A stretch of 64,000 bases of DNA from Gimesia sp. (GTDB taxonomy: Bacteria; Planctomycetota; Planctomycetia; Planctomycetales; Planctomycetaceae), in assembly GCF_040219335.1 (NCBI RefSeq), contig NZ_JAVJSQ010000014.1:219836-283835 (forward strand). The letters are read 5' to 3'. The notes under the pieces were generated by a model that saw only the letters and a program-made list of their open reading frames with translations, did no database searches and was not told the origin of the DNA. The position numbers and the translations under genes were made by a program. How positions within the stretch are numbered: the stretch's first letter is position 1; each line of letters opens with the position of its first letter. Below, piece after piece: positions 43,448 to 52,284 of the stretch.

Positions 43448-44072
43448 TTTTGATATACCTGACAAGACCTTTCGAGCCGGACCAACCTGAAACAGACAGA
43501 ACGTGTCTTGGAGATTGATGAGTCAATCGATGGTCGCGGCGGACTTTTCAACCGGTTTGGAGAGATGATACCCCATCTATTTTCGCACAATAGATGTAAG
43601 GGGAGATGTAAGCAATCCATTCAGCGTCAGGTTAAGGAAAGTTTCTTGGAGTCGGGAGTCGCCGGTTTTGAAATTCTCATTATTGGGGACAAGCCACGAC
43701 TGCTGTACTTCTGGCGATTCTGCCATTCTCCCTGCAAAATCGCAGTACAAGCCCTTATAAAGGACTTTATCATCCAATTACTAAGACAACTCCCCTTCTT
43801 ACAGCCCGGACAGATGACAGTCTCATTGTCGAGAATCAGAAAATCCCGGCGAAAGTGAACGCATCACACAGTAGACGGAACCCGACCACAGCATCTGTTT
43901 ACGGTGTTCTCCTCCCCAACAGTTTCAATGTAGAGTTTCTGTGCAGAAGACATTCGATTCCGTTGCATCTCCAGTGCCTTTACACTCCGCCAGCAATGCT
44001 GCATGATGAATGCAGATTCAGCAACTCGAACACATCACATCCACTCACACCTGGACAGAGGCGGCTTCGTTT
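43448..44072. other. Divergent intergenic region upstream of actA
   Basis: A 625-bp gap between actA (leftward) and a Gfo/Idh gene (rightward), the longest in the window. It contains a perfect 8-bp hairpin at 43573-43595 and two 9-bp direct repeats beside it. Open frames here (for example 43508-43858) have no protein-like composition. I cannot place a confident promoter for the respiratory block, although it must start here. Confidence 0.5.
43573..43611. promoter_or_regulatory. Hairpin and direct repeats in the ACIII leader
   Basis: CATCTATT (43573-43580) and AATAGATG (43588-43595) form an 8-bp perfect stem with a 7-nt loop. AGATGTAAG occurs at 43591-43599 and again at 43603-43611, 12 bp apart, about one helical turn. 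They lie 126-164 bp before the actA start. Possible operator or leader structure. Confidence 0.4.
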
Positions 44073-45065
44073 ATGAGCAATCGCATTCGCTGGGGCATCT
44101 TAAGCACCGCAAAAATCGGCACCGTACAGGTCATCCCAGCCATGCAGCAGGGAGAACATTGTGAAATCAGCGCGATCGCTTCCCGGACGCTCGACCAGGC
44201 TGAGCAGGCTGCTGCCGAGCTGGGAATCCCCCGTGCCTACGGTTCTTACGAAGAACTGCTGGCTGACCCGGACATCGATGCGATCTACAATCCCCTGCCC
44301 AACCATCTACATGTCCCCTGGTCCATCAAGGCCATCGAAGCGGGCAAACATGTGTTGTGCGAAAAGCCGATCGGGCTCTCCTCCAACGAAGGCCAGCAGC
44401 TGGTCGACTGCGCTGCAGCGCATCCCGAACTGAAAGTGATGGAAGCCTTCATGTATCGCCATCACCCCCAGTGGCAGCTGGCTAAGAAGCTGGTGACAGA
44501 CGGTACGATCGGCGAGCTGCGCACGATTCAGTCCTTCTTTGCCTACTTCAACGACGATCCGCAGAACATTCGCAACCAGAGTGAAATCGGTGGTGGCGGA
44601 CTGATGGACATCGGCTGCTATCCTATCTCACTCTCACGATTTATCTTTGACGAGGAACCGCAGCGCGTCTCGGGGATCGTGGAATACGACAGCGAGCTGG
44701 GGACCGATCGACTGGCCTCGGCCACATTGGACTTCGGCAGAGGGACCTCTACTTTCACCTGCTCAACACAGCTCAACCCCTATCAAAGAGTGCAGATTCA
44801 TGGCACCCAGGGACGCGTGGAGATTGAAATCCCCTTCAATGCGCCGATCGACCGCCCCTGTCGTGTCTGGCACCAGACGGGCACTGACATCGCCGAGGTC
44901 AAACTGGATCTGTGCAATCAATACAGTATCCAGGGCGATCTGTTCTCGCTGGCCATTCTCAACAATACCGCGGTGCCCACACCACTCACCGATGCTGTCG
45001 CCAACATGAGAGTGATCGAGGCGATTGTCGAGAGCAACCGTAGCGGCGCCTGGGTGAAACCCTGA
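44073..45065 (+). CDS. Gfo/Idh/MocA-family oxidoreductase (cytoplasmic)
   Basis: A 330-residue NAD(P)-dependent oxidoreductase without a signal peptide, unlike the secreted fusion at 8181. The Rossmann start IRWGILSTAKIG, the catalytic-region CEKPIGLSSNE and the YRHHPQW segment near the active site are visible. Its likely substrates are sugars or inositols (the xylose dehydrogenase-like branch). Start at 44073 with GAGG about 11 bp upstream. Confidence 0.92.
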   Translation: MSNRIRWGILSTAKIGTVQVIPAMQQGEHCEISAIASRTLDQAEQAAAELGIPRAYGSYEELLADPDIDAIYNPLPNHLHVPWSIKAIEAGKHVLCEKPIGLSSNEGQQLVDCAAAHPELKVMEAFMYRHHPQWQLAKKLVTDGTIGELRTIQSFFAYFNDDPQNIRNQSEIGGGGLMDIGCYPISLSRFIFDEEPQRVSGIVEYDSELGTDRLASATLDFGRGTSTFTCSTQLNPYQRVQIHGTQGRVEIEIPFNAPIDRPCRVWHQTGTDIAEVKLDLCNQYSIQGDLFSLAILNNTAVPTPLTDAVANMRVIEAIVESNRSGAWVKP

Positions 45066-45095
45066 TTTCTGAGCTACCGTACGCTTGACACCGAG

Positions 45096-45130
45096 AGCAA
45101 CCAGCCTGCCTGCAGATTCAGGCAGGTTGC
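45096..45130. terminator. Hairpin between convergent genes
   Basis: CCTGCCTG (45105-45112) and CAGGCAGG (45119-45126) form an 8-bp stem with a 6-nt loop, flanked by GCAA/TTGC that can extend it. No T-run follows on either strand, so efficiency is doubtful. It lies between the Gfo/Idh stop and the infC stop. Confidence 0.45.
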
Positions 45131-45207
45131 GTACTGAGCGCGCACGATCAGCGACGAGGAGGTCGAGGTTCGAATTTTACCGGAGAAGTACGGTCTGCCA
45201 GACAGTT

Positions 45208-45714
45208 CTACCTGGGAGCCAGCACCATGATCATATTCCGACCGCTGGCCATTGAGGGAGCCTGCTCCACTTTTGCCAGATCGGAAAGCTTTTCCTGGAT
45301 TTCTCCGAGGATAGTTCGGCCGAGTTCATGGTGCGCGTTTTCACGACCACGGAACATGATATTGAATTTGACCTTGTCTTTCTGCTCCAGAAACTTCCGG
45401 GCGCTTTTCAGCTTGAACTCAATGTCATGTTTGCCGATTTTCGGACGCATCCGGATTTCTTTCAGATGCACCTGATGCTGTTTGGTGTTTTTGCTGGTCT
45501 TCTTTTTACGCTCGTACTTCAGCTTCCCGTAGTCCATGATACGACAGACGGGGGGCTTTGCGTCTGAGGCCACTTCCACCAGATCCAGGTTGGCCTCCAT
45601 CGCTAACTTCAATGCTTCCGCTGTGGGGATCACTCCGAGTTGTTCCCCGTCTTGATCAATGACCCGCACCGGACTGATCCGGATCTGGTCATTAAGTCTC
45701 TGCGTTGTTTCGAT
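45208..45714 (-). CDS. infC: Translation initiation factor IF-3, likely AUC start
   Basis: IF-3 (about 168-169 aa). [25 protein letters not shown] is the normal N-terminal domain; [28 protein letters not shown] is the linker and C-domain. No ATG, GTG or TTG with a ribosome site precedes it. AAGGAG (45724-45729) is followed 9 nt later by ATC (45712-45714), which is the best start by spacing. A TTG at 45739-45741 lies upstream of that AAGGAG and has none of its own. E. coli infC starts with AUU and is autoregulated through it, so AUC is plausible. rpmI and rplT do not follow. Confidence 0.9.
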   Translation of the reverse strand: METTQRLNDQIRISPVRVIDQDGEQLGVIPTAEALKLAMEANLDLVEVASDAKPPVCRIMDYGKLKYERKKKTSKNTKQHQVHLKEIRMRPKIGKHDIEFKLKSARKFLEQKDKVKFNIMFRGRENAHHELGRTILGEIQEKLSDLAKVEQAPSMASGRNMIMVLAPR

Positions 45715-46026
45715 TGCTTGTTTCTCCTTGTATCGAATCAAGAAATTGGTTTTGTGTCCCGCTTAGTACTTTCAAAAGTCGGGAAACACACTCTCTGACT
45801 ACTGATATGAAAAAAGAACATCTCTGCAGGAGATGCCTTTGCCGCATACCAGATTCCAGTTATACACTCTGGCTAAAATATACTATTACATCTTAAGTTA
45901 TATCAATCGGCAAAAAGTGGCAAGTAACATTGATACACTATTTTATCCGAAATCGCTTCACAGGGGCTGAACTTTGAACCGGTTCCGCCCTCAGTTTCAG
46001 CGGTATTTCCCTAAAGCAGGATCTGT
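45715..46026. other. Leader of infC and tail of the TolC-like gene
   Basis: About 310 bp between two minus-strand genes. It holds the infC ribosome site at 45724-45729 and a terminator-like hairpin at 45810-45835. The rest is AT-rich with no repeat or RNA gene that I recognise. Confidence 0.5.
45810..45835 (-). terminator. Terminator-like hairpin before infC
   Basis: On the minus strand a 6-bp stem (CATCTC with GAGATG, 45819-45835) with a 5-nt loop is followed within two bases by a T-rich run containing six T (45810-45815). It is about 190 bp after the TolC-like stop and about 95 bp before the infC start. It may end tolC transcription or act as an infC attenuator. Confidence 0.55.
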
Positions 46027-48558
46027 TCATCTGTCTGATGAATCTGCCTCTTTCAGGGGAAATCGCTTTGCTTCGCCCGAAAAATCCTTCAAATTCCGCT
46101 GTTGCTCAGCGGGAATCGCCACGGGCTCCCAGCGGGGGCCGGAGTTCCGGTAATTTTTAAAGGGATCCTGTTCTCCCGCACGGCCACGTACCGGGAATTC
46201 CGGAATCTGATGCTGTCGGGCTGCACGCAGGCTCGGTTCGAACTCGACACCTGGCGAGGAGTTAATGTTCGCTCCCGGCTGAGGAGCCGGTTCCGACAAC
46301 GGAAGCGTCGCTGCGGCCGAATCAGCTTCCGTTCCCAGGAAGGCGGCCCTCAGTGTCGCAGATGCTTCACGTTGAGAGGGTGCCGGAGGAATGAAAGGAG
46401 TGCCACCGGGACCTGGTTGTGTTCCCTGCAGATTCTGGATGGCAGCCGCGGATTCCGCTGGTTCGCTGAAATCGATCGACTGAATTTTTTCATTCACGGG
46501 TGCAGCCGCAGATTCACTCTTTACGCCAGGTACCGGCGGTGCTGGTGTCTGAGGCATTGCTTCCGGAGCAGGAGCTACCGGCTCGGGTGGTGCTTCGCCC
46601 GGGGTCAACAGTTGGGGATAAACGCCCCGCGAAATCTCACCCGTATAGAGTGGTGCTGCCGCGATGTTCCGGACACGCCCTTTCAGACGATCCCGCTCTG
46701 CAGCATCCATGTAGGCTTGCTGAGGCCAGCCCCCTTCAGCCAGGAAAATATTGTTATACGACAGCAGCGAACCCTTCTCAAACTGCACGTTCTTAACCGC
46801 GAGAGCATACTCGACCAGCGAACGATAGTAACTGCTGTCTGCTTCCGCCTGACGACGCTGTGCTTCCAGCAGCAGGTCCAGGGTCGCATTGTCCGATTCA
46901 TAAGCCGCCTGCACCGCAGCCACTTCCTGTCGGGCCGCATGACGACGGTTGAAAGTGGTCTGCATCACAGAGTACGCCCGATCGACATCAGCGATGGCGT
47001 TACTCAGACTCTGTACCACGGTCCGTTCCTGTTCATGCAGGATCGCCCGGCTGCGTGCCAGTTGCAGTTCTGCGTTTCGCATGGCTGCATGCGCCTGCCG
47101 ACGCCCCAGGGGCACGGAGAATTCCAGCCCCAGTTGCCATTCCTGCAGGTTTCCGTCAAACAGGGTATTCAGAGCGCCTTCGTAAGGTCCGGGATTAGAG
47201 CCTTCGGCCAGGAAGTTCTTACCAAAGCCACGCCAGCGATACCGGCCAATCAGGTCGAGTTCGGGCAGCAGGAAGTTTTCGTTGGCCTGCAGCTCCAGTT
47301 CATATTTTTTGATCGCCCAGCGTTGACGACGAATTTCGGGGCGACGGTCCAGCGATTCCACCAGAGTCTCTTCCCAGTCGAAGTCAACACGAGCCAGCGA
47401 GGGTTCATCTGCCGGACGAATCAGTCGGCCGTCATTGATCGGAATGCCCATCAGCTTACGCAGGCGTCGTTCCGCAACATACACACCGTGATTGCTCTGG
47501 AAGGTTCCGCCCTGGCTGCCGTTGTTGGTATGTGTGCCATTCAGCAGTCGACCGCTGAGTGCATTTTCCACTTCGGCCTGATAACGAAAATACTGTTCGC
47601 GGGCCTGCGCTTCTTTTTCGGCTTCGCCGCCACGACGACCATTTTCATACAACGCGTGAATCCGCCGCCAGGTTTCCAGTGCAGAATCCCGGGCCATGAT
47701 TTTCGCATCGAGATCGCGATACCCGAAATACAGATCCCAGTAAGCGTTCTCAACGTCGCTCACCAGGTTACGGACGGCAATCTCAAATTCGCCGAGACTG
47801 ATGTCAGTATTCATGCGGGCAATGATCACACCATTGATCACTCCCGGCGTGTTACTCGGTCCGGCCAGCTGGTTGAAATCGATTCCGCCTCCCCGCAACA
47901 GCGGATGACGGAATTCCATTTCGATATTGTTCTGGTAGGCGTGAGGGAACTGGTTACCGGGCGAGTTATTGGCATCGTAGTCGATGTAATCCCGTAAGGT
48001 GAATTCAGTACCGGTCATGGCACGCTTAGTCAGCTGCGCCTGGATTACCATTGCATCCTGTCGCAACAGACGGGTACCACCGCCGAAGAAGACGTTGTTC
48101 AACGCCTTGTCATTCTTCTCAAAAAACGTACTCGCTGACAGCGTGGCATCATAGGCGCTTAGTGCCGCAGGCACGCCATATCGGGGATCCGACTCGGTAA
48201 TGGCAGGATCGTATTTCGTGGTCACTGCAGCCGGCGTATTTAATGAAACACCACCGACATCACCCAGCACTTTGGAACTCTCCAGTGCCATCCGGACTGC
48301 TTCCTGCAACGAAAGATCCCAGTAATCGGGGGTTGCAGAGCTGGCGACACTTGAAGGCGCTACTGTGCCGAGCGTGTCGCCTTCATCAATGGTATCCACA
48401 TTGGGATACTCGATTTCGTGAGCCACCTGCTGGTACACTTCCTCACTGTCCACAAACTCGTCCTGGAGGGACTTGTTCATGAAACTGCTGCAGCCTGGCC
48501 CCAGTAGCGTAGGAGCTACCGCCAGCAGAAGCATCATTCGTGTCAGGAAATGGTTCAT
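46027..48558 (-). CDS. TolC-like outer-membrane efflux lipoprotein
   Basis: An 843-residue protein with a lipoprotein signal peptide (lipobox LGPGC at about residue 22). Residues about 240-680 carry the outer-membrane-factor repeats (SDVENAYWDLYFGYRDLDA; ARSRAILHEQERTVVQSLSNAIADVDRAYSVMQTTFNRRHAARQEVAAVQAAY), which form a coiled-coil barrel. The last about 140 residues are Pro/Ala-rich and probably disordered. It is divergent from the GAF-HlyD gene, its likely partner in efflux or secretion. The ATG at 48556-48558 is chosen for the signal peptide. Confidence 0.9.
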   Translation of the reverse strand: MNHFLTRMMLLLAVAPTLLGPGCSSFMNKSLQDEFVDSEEVYQQVAHEIEYPNVDTIDEGDTLGTVAPSSVASSATPDYWDLSLQEAVRMALESSKVLGDVGGVSLNTPAAVTTKYDPAITESDPRYGVPAALSAYDATLSASTFFEKNDKALNNVFFGGGTRLLRQDAMVIQAQLTKRAMTGTEFTLRDYIDYDANNSPGNQFPHAYQNNIEMEFRHPLLRGGGIDFNQLAGPSNTPGVINGVIIARMNTDISLGEFEIAVRNLVSDVENAYWDLYFGYRDLDAKIMARDSALETWRRIHALYENGRRGGEAEKEAQAREQYFRYQAEVENALSGRLLNGTHTNNGSQGGTFQSNHGVYVAERRLRKLMGIPINDGRLIRPADEPSLARVDFDWEETLVESLDRRPEIRRQRWAIKKYELELQANENFLLPELDLIGRYRWRGFGKNFLAEGSNPGPYEGALNTLFDGNLQEWQLGLEFSVPLGRRQAHAAMRNAELQLARSRAILHEQERTVVQSLSNAIADVDRAYSVMQTTFNRRHAARQEVAAVQAAYESDNATLDLLLEAQRRQAEADSSYYRSLVEYALAVKNVQFEKGSLLSYNNIFLAEGGWPQQAYMDAAERDRLKGRVRNIAAAPLYTGEISRGVYPQLLTPGEAPPEPVAPAPEAMPQTPAPPVPGVKSESAAAPVNEKIQSIDFSEPAESAAAIQNLQGTQPGPGGTPFIPPAPSQREASATLRAAFLGTEADSAAATLPLSEPAPQPGANINSSPGVEFEPSLRAARQHQIPEFPVRGRAGEQDPFKNYRNSGPRWEPVAIPAEQQRNLKDFSGEAKRFPLKEADSSDR

Positions 48559-48959
48559 TGAATAACCCTGGTCAGTCTGGACCACGTACCAAAAAGCTTT
48601 ACACTCTCTCCTCTCATCGGCTCGAAACCGGGCTGACCCAAAGCGAATTTTCGTCATATCCGAATTATTCCATATAATCGGATAACCGTAAGCCCTGCCC
48701 CATACACCCCATCTTTTGCATTCGCACCATTCACACACTCTGTGAATGTTCCTGAGTCCAGCAGCCTGCATCGATCAGCGAAGCTGCGCAATGATTTAAA
48801 GTTGTACACCAAATACTTTGGCAGCACGGTCTGCTTTTTCGTGCTCGATCCCCGCGCCGGCGAGGCAGCCGTGTTAGGATGTAGGAAACAGGGACCATTC
48901 CTGGAGCCCCCTGCCTGCTGGTATCAGCGGCAATCTGAAACCTTTGACTCGACAAACTG
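48559..48959. other. Divergent intergenic region, TolC-like / GAF-HlyD
   Basis: A 401-bp region between diverging genes that are likely functional partners. It contains a 28-bp inverted repeat (48657-48684) overlapping a TATAAT on the plus strand. No RNA gene seen. The frame open at 48742-48960 has no ribosome site or protein-like composition. Confidence 0.5.
48657..48684. promoter_or_regulatory. Operator-like inverted repeat over a -10 box
   Basis: Left arm TATCCGAATTAT (48657-48668), right arm ATAATCGGATA (74-84 of the 48600s), pairing with one bulged base around a 5-nt centre. A plus-strand TATAAT lies at 48673-48678 inside it. No good -35 is seen 17 bp upstream. It is placed to control one or both diverging genes. 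Confidence 0.4.
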
Positions 48960-51023
48960 ATGACAACAGACGAATCCTCTTCTATCGAAAATGTCTGGCA
49001 GGAGATCGAAGAGCTCGTAATGGGGCTGGCGCAAATCTCACGTACCGAGATTTCCAGTCAGAGGTTCTATTCTGAACTGGTGGAGCGAGCCATCCAGGGG
49101 CTGGGCGCGCGAGGTGCCCTACTCTGGATTCCGGATTCCCACAGGGACTTCGAACTCATTGAACAACAGGGGCTGAATCCCGAAACCGATCCGATTCTGG
49201 GCCTCAGCCAGGAGCAGGTCCATCGTCACCGGATGCTGCTCAACGAAGTCCTGCTTGAAAACGAACCTGCCAGTATCGCCGCCGGGACTGGATTATCGGC
49301 AGAGCACCAGGGTAAGAATCCGCTCTCGGAAAATCTGATTCTCTGTCCCGTCCGCATCATGCGCGATTCGGTTGCCAGTATCGGAATCCTGGAAATCATC
49401 CATTCCGCGCCCCGCTCTTACGAGGCGCAGGAAGGTTACCTGCGGTTCATCAGCGCGCTGTGTGAAATCTCAGAAGACTTCTGTCAGCATCAGCAGTTGC
49501 TCAAACTGCAGGAACTGGAAACCCTCTGGGAAGAATTCGAACGTTTCTCCGAACACGTGCATCTGCACCTGGATACACAGCAGACGGCCTACATCATTGC
49601 CAATGAAGGGCGGCTGCTCATCAACTGTGACCGGGTCTCGGTACTGCAACGGAGTGGTTCTGCCTATCGCCTGCTGGCCGCCAGTGGAGTTGAGAGTATT
49701 GAACGCCGTTCCGAATCGGTACAGCGACTGGAAACCCTTGTCAATCGTATTCAGGCTTTGAATCGACCTTACTGGAACTGGGAAGCGGATCAGAACTATC
49801 CTCCGCAGATCACCGAACCGCTGCACGCTTATCTTGACCTGGCGGCGTCCCGTTCGCTGATGATTTTCCCGTTGAAACACATCACCCAGGAATCAACAGA
49901 ACCGGTTAATAACACCCGACTGCATGACCAGAGCAGCCCCGCGGAACAGACGATTGGCGCGATCGTTGTTGAGCAGTTTCACGAAGCGAACGCCAGCCAG
50001 ACCTCTCTCGATCGTTCCCTGGCGGTGGCGAGGCACGGGGGAACGGCCCTCTATAATGCGCTACAGTATGAAAGCTTTCCTTTCTTTCCCGTACTTAAAT
50101 TCTGGTCGCATTCGCCGGTCCGCAAACGACAATTGACCTGGCGAAAACTGGCGACCGCCGGCGTGGTACTAGCCGTGATCGCGGCCCTGCTGATCCTGAT
50201 CCCTGCTGACTTCACGATTGAAGGAACCGGCACTCTACAACCCGTCGATCAACAGAACATCTTCGCGACCGCAGATGGCATCGTCGATCAGATCCTCGTT
50301 CAACAGGGAGACGAAGTCACTCAAGATCAGACACTGCTCACGCTGCGTGACTCGGAACTGGAACTCGAATCCAGCCGCGTGCGAGGCGAGATCCAGACGG
50401 TCCAGAAACGTCTCGCCGTAATTCAGGCGGCACGCCTCGAACTCAATCCGACCGACGCCGATGCCCTGCAACGGGCCAACCGTCTGACTGCGGAACAGGA
50501 AGAACTCAACGAACGACTCAAAAGTCTGACCGAACAGCGGACACTGCTGAAGAATCAACAGGATGCCCTGCTGCTCAAAAGCCCTATCGCCGGAGAGGTC
50601 CTGACCTGGGATCTGCAGGAGAAACTGCTGGCCCGCCCGGTCCAACGGGGACAGCGACTGCTCACCGTGGCCCACCTGGCCGGCCCCTGGGAACTGAAAA
50701 TGCAGGTGCCTGACTCTGAAATAGGACACGTTCTGGAAGCGCAACATCAAAGCGAGACGCCCCTCAATGTCTCCTTCTTATTACTGACAGATCCGGACCA
50801 GACTTATACCGGCACTATTCAGTCCATCGCAGCCACTGCGGAACCTGACCAGGAAGGTACCCCCGCCGTGCAGATCACGGTCAAGCTGGATCGTGAAACC
50901 ATCAAAGGGCTGCGGCCGGGGGCATCGGTACTTCCCCAGATCGACTGCGGTCAACGTACATTGGGCTATGTCTGGCTCAGGCGGTTATGGGAAACCGTTC
51001 AGCGGGAAGCCTTCCTGTTCTGA
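48960..51023 (+). CDS. GAF-domain / HlyD-family adaptor fusion
   Basis: A 687-residue protein. Residues about 1-370 are cytoplasmic, with GAF-like portions (RGALLWIPDSHRDFELIEQ; LRFISALCEISEDFCQHQQLL; a second RLLINCDRVSVLQRSGSAYRLLAASGV). One membrane helix lies at about 390-412. The rest is a periplasmic adaptor: lipoyl-like half-motifs (ATADGIVDQILVQQGDEVTQDQTLL and KSPIAGEVLTWD), a coiled coil (about 465-540) and a beta-barrel part. The pairing suggests that a signal sensed in the cytoplasm affects the export adaptor. No Shine-Dalgarno is visible before the ATG. TolC-like partner divergent. Confidence 0.88.
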   Translation: MTTDESSSIENVWQEIEELVMGLAQISRTEISSQRFYSELVERAIQGLGARGALLWIPDSHRDFELIEQQGLNPETDPILGLSQEQVHRHRMLLNEVLLENEPASIAAGTGLSAEHQGKNPLSENLILCPVRIMRDSVASIGILEIIHSAPRSYEAQEGYLRFISALCEISEDFCQHQQLLKLQELETLWEEFERFSEHVHLHLDTQQTAYIIANEGRLLINCDRVSVLQRSGSAYRLLAASGVESIERRSESVQRLETLVNRIQALNRPYWNWEADQNYPPQITEPLHAYLDLAASRSLMIFPLKHITQESTEPVNNTRLHDQSSPAEQTIGAIVVEQFHEANASQTSLDRSLAVARHGGTALYNALQYESFPFFPVLKFWSHSPVRKRQLTWRKLATAGVVLAVIAALLILIPADFTIEGTGTLQPVDQQNIFATADGIVDQILVQQGDEVTQDQTLLTLRDSELELESSRVRGEIQTVQKRLAVIQAARLELNPTDADALQRANRLTAEQEELNERLKSLTEQRTLLKNQQDALLLKSPIAGEVLTWDLQEKLLARPVQRGQRLLTVAHLAGPWELKMQVPDSEIGHVLEAQHQSETPLNVSFLLLTDPDQTYTGTIQSIAATAEPDQEGTPAVQITVKLDRETIKGLRPGASVLPQIDCGQRTLGYVWLRRLWETVQREAFLF

Positions 51024-51033
51024 GTTGCGTTCC

Positions 51034-52284
51034 TTATTTCTGGCCCGGGTTTTCATACCAGAACAAACCGAGCCCGCGTTTCTTGTGACGTTCTTCACAG
51101 CAGAGCACATCCAGATCGCCGTCGGCGTCGAGGTCCAACAGTTCGATGCGGTCATACTTAATTCCTTGGGGACCACTGATTTCCCGTGGCTCCCAGTTGA
51201 ACTGATCTCCGTCGCGAGAACCGCGGAGCCAGAACATCCCGGACTTCGGCGGCTCTGAATGTTCACAGCTGAGGACCAGGTCCAGTTGACCGTCCCTGTC
51301 CAGATCCCCCGCGGCAACTCCCTTTCCGCCTCCCGTGTTTTTGGGATAAGGAATAACGCGGTGATCCCATTTCAGGCCACTCTGATCCAGGCGACGGTAC
51401 CAGTGCACTTCATCGGGAGCCCGCGAAACCAACAGAATATCCTGCAGGCCATCCTGGTCGAGGTCCGCCAGATGGGCAAACATCACTTCGCGATCCTGAC
51501 CGCCGACCCAGTGATTTTTCCACGGCTTCCCTTTAGAACTGTCGGAACCTGGATTCTCGAGCCAGCGGCATCCGCGGTGCTTCCCTTTGCGATCCGTGGT
51601 TAACAGGTCCTGGTCACCATCGCCGTCCATGTCGACGGCATAGAGAGACATGATCCAGCCCGCCGGGGAAAGTGGATGCCATTGATAGGACGAGAGATCC
51701 CGCGGTTGGCCGGTACATTCAAACCAGCCAATCTCGGCTCCCGGTCCTTTACCGGCTGCGACCAGGACTTCCCCTCCGCTTGCATCCTGGCTGAGTTTCG
51801 CGGGAATGGCGAACATCCACATCATGCGATTTTTCGAGGCGGGGATCACAGCCTGCTCCCAGGAGTTCTCAAACGGTTTATCTTCAGGCGTCCAATGCAC
51901 GAAGACAGACCGCGATTTCCCTTCACAACAACTGACGATCGCCCGGCTGGTGCCTTTGTGTTCGAGATCGATCCAGGCAGCGTCTTCCACCTGGGGTGTT
52001 TTACCGACGGTCAACGCAGGCCAGGTCGCTTTCACCTTATCAGGTCCCGGATTGCGGTAGAGGCGAGTGATGCCCCCCTCTTCCCAACCGGTGGTCAGGT
52101 CCAATAGACCATCGCCGTCGATATCATGGAGTTTGACGCCGTCCGCACCGCGGGAAGAGTCGTCTATGATATGGATCTGCCAGGGAGTACCGCGGTCCGG
52201 CTCCTCCGCCTGTAATGGATACCCCAGAATCCAGAAACCCAGCAGACAGATCAGGTTCGCGTGTTTTTGTATCAGCGGGTACAT
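51034..52284 (-). CDS. Secreted FG-GAP/VCBS-repeat beta-propeller protein
   Basis: A 416-residue protein with a signal peptide (to about LQAEE) and FG-GAP/VCBS repeats with calcium-loop signatures DIDGDGLLDL, DMDGDGDQDLL, DLDQDGLQDILLV, DLDRDGQLDLVL and DLDADGDLDVL. It should fold as an extracellular beta-propeller. The ATG at 52282-52284 is preferred over the one at 52288-52290, because AAGGGAG is at the right distance from it. It is convergent with the GAF-HlyD gene, 10 bp apart. Ligand or substrate unknown. Confidence 0.9.
   Translation of the reverse strand: MYPLIQKHANLICLLGFWILGYPLQAEEPDRGTPWQIHIIDDSSRGADGVKLHDIDGDGLLDLTTGWEEGGITRLYRNPGPDKVKATWPALTVGKTPQVEDAAWIDLEHKGTSRAIVSCCEGKSRSVFVHWTPEDKPFENSWEQAVIPASKNRMMWMFAIPAKLSQDASGGEVLVAAGKGPGAEIGWFECTGQPRDLSSYQWHPLSPAGWIMSLYAVDMDGDGDQDLLTTDRKGKHRGCRWLENPGSDSSKGKPWKNHWVGGQDREVMFAHLADLDQDGLQDILLVSRAPDEVHWYRRLDQSGLKWDHRVIPYPKNTGGGKGVAAGDLDRDGQLDLVLSCEHSEPPKSGMFWLRGSRDGDQFNWEPREISGPQGIKYDRIELLDLDADGDLDVLCCEERHKKRGLGLFWYENPGQK

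Noticed and set aside
43508..43858. 116-codon frame in the gap upstream of actA
   Set aside because: No ribosome site, no protein-like pattern, and it crosses the leader hairpin.
46102..47997. Long open frame opposite the TolC-like gene
   Set aside because: Its product is low in protein-like order and rich in Arg, Cys and His; the opposite strand encodes a clear outer-membrane factor.
48742..48960. 72-codon frame just before the GAF-HlyD gene
   Set aside because: It ends on the start codon of the real gene and has no ribosome site; more likely its leader.
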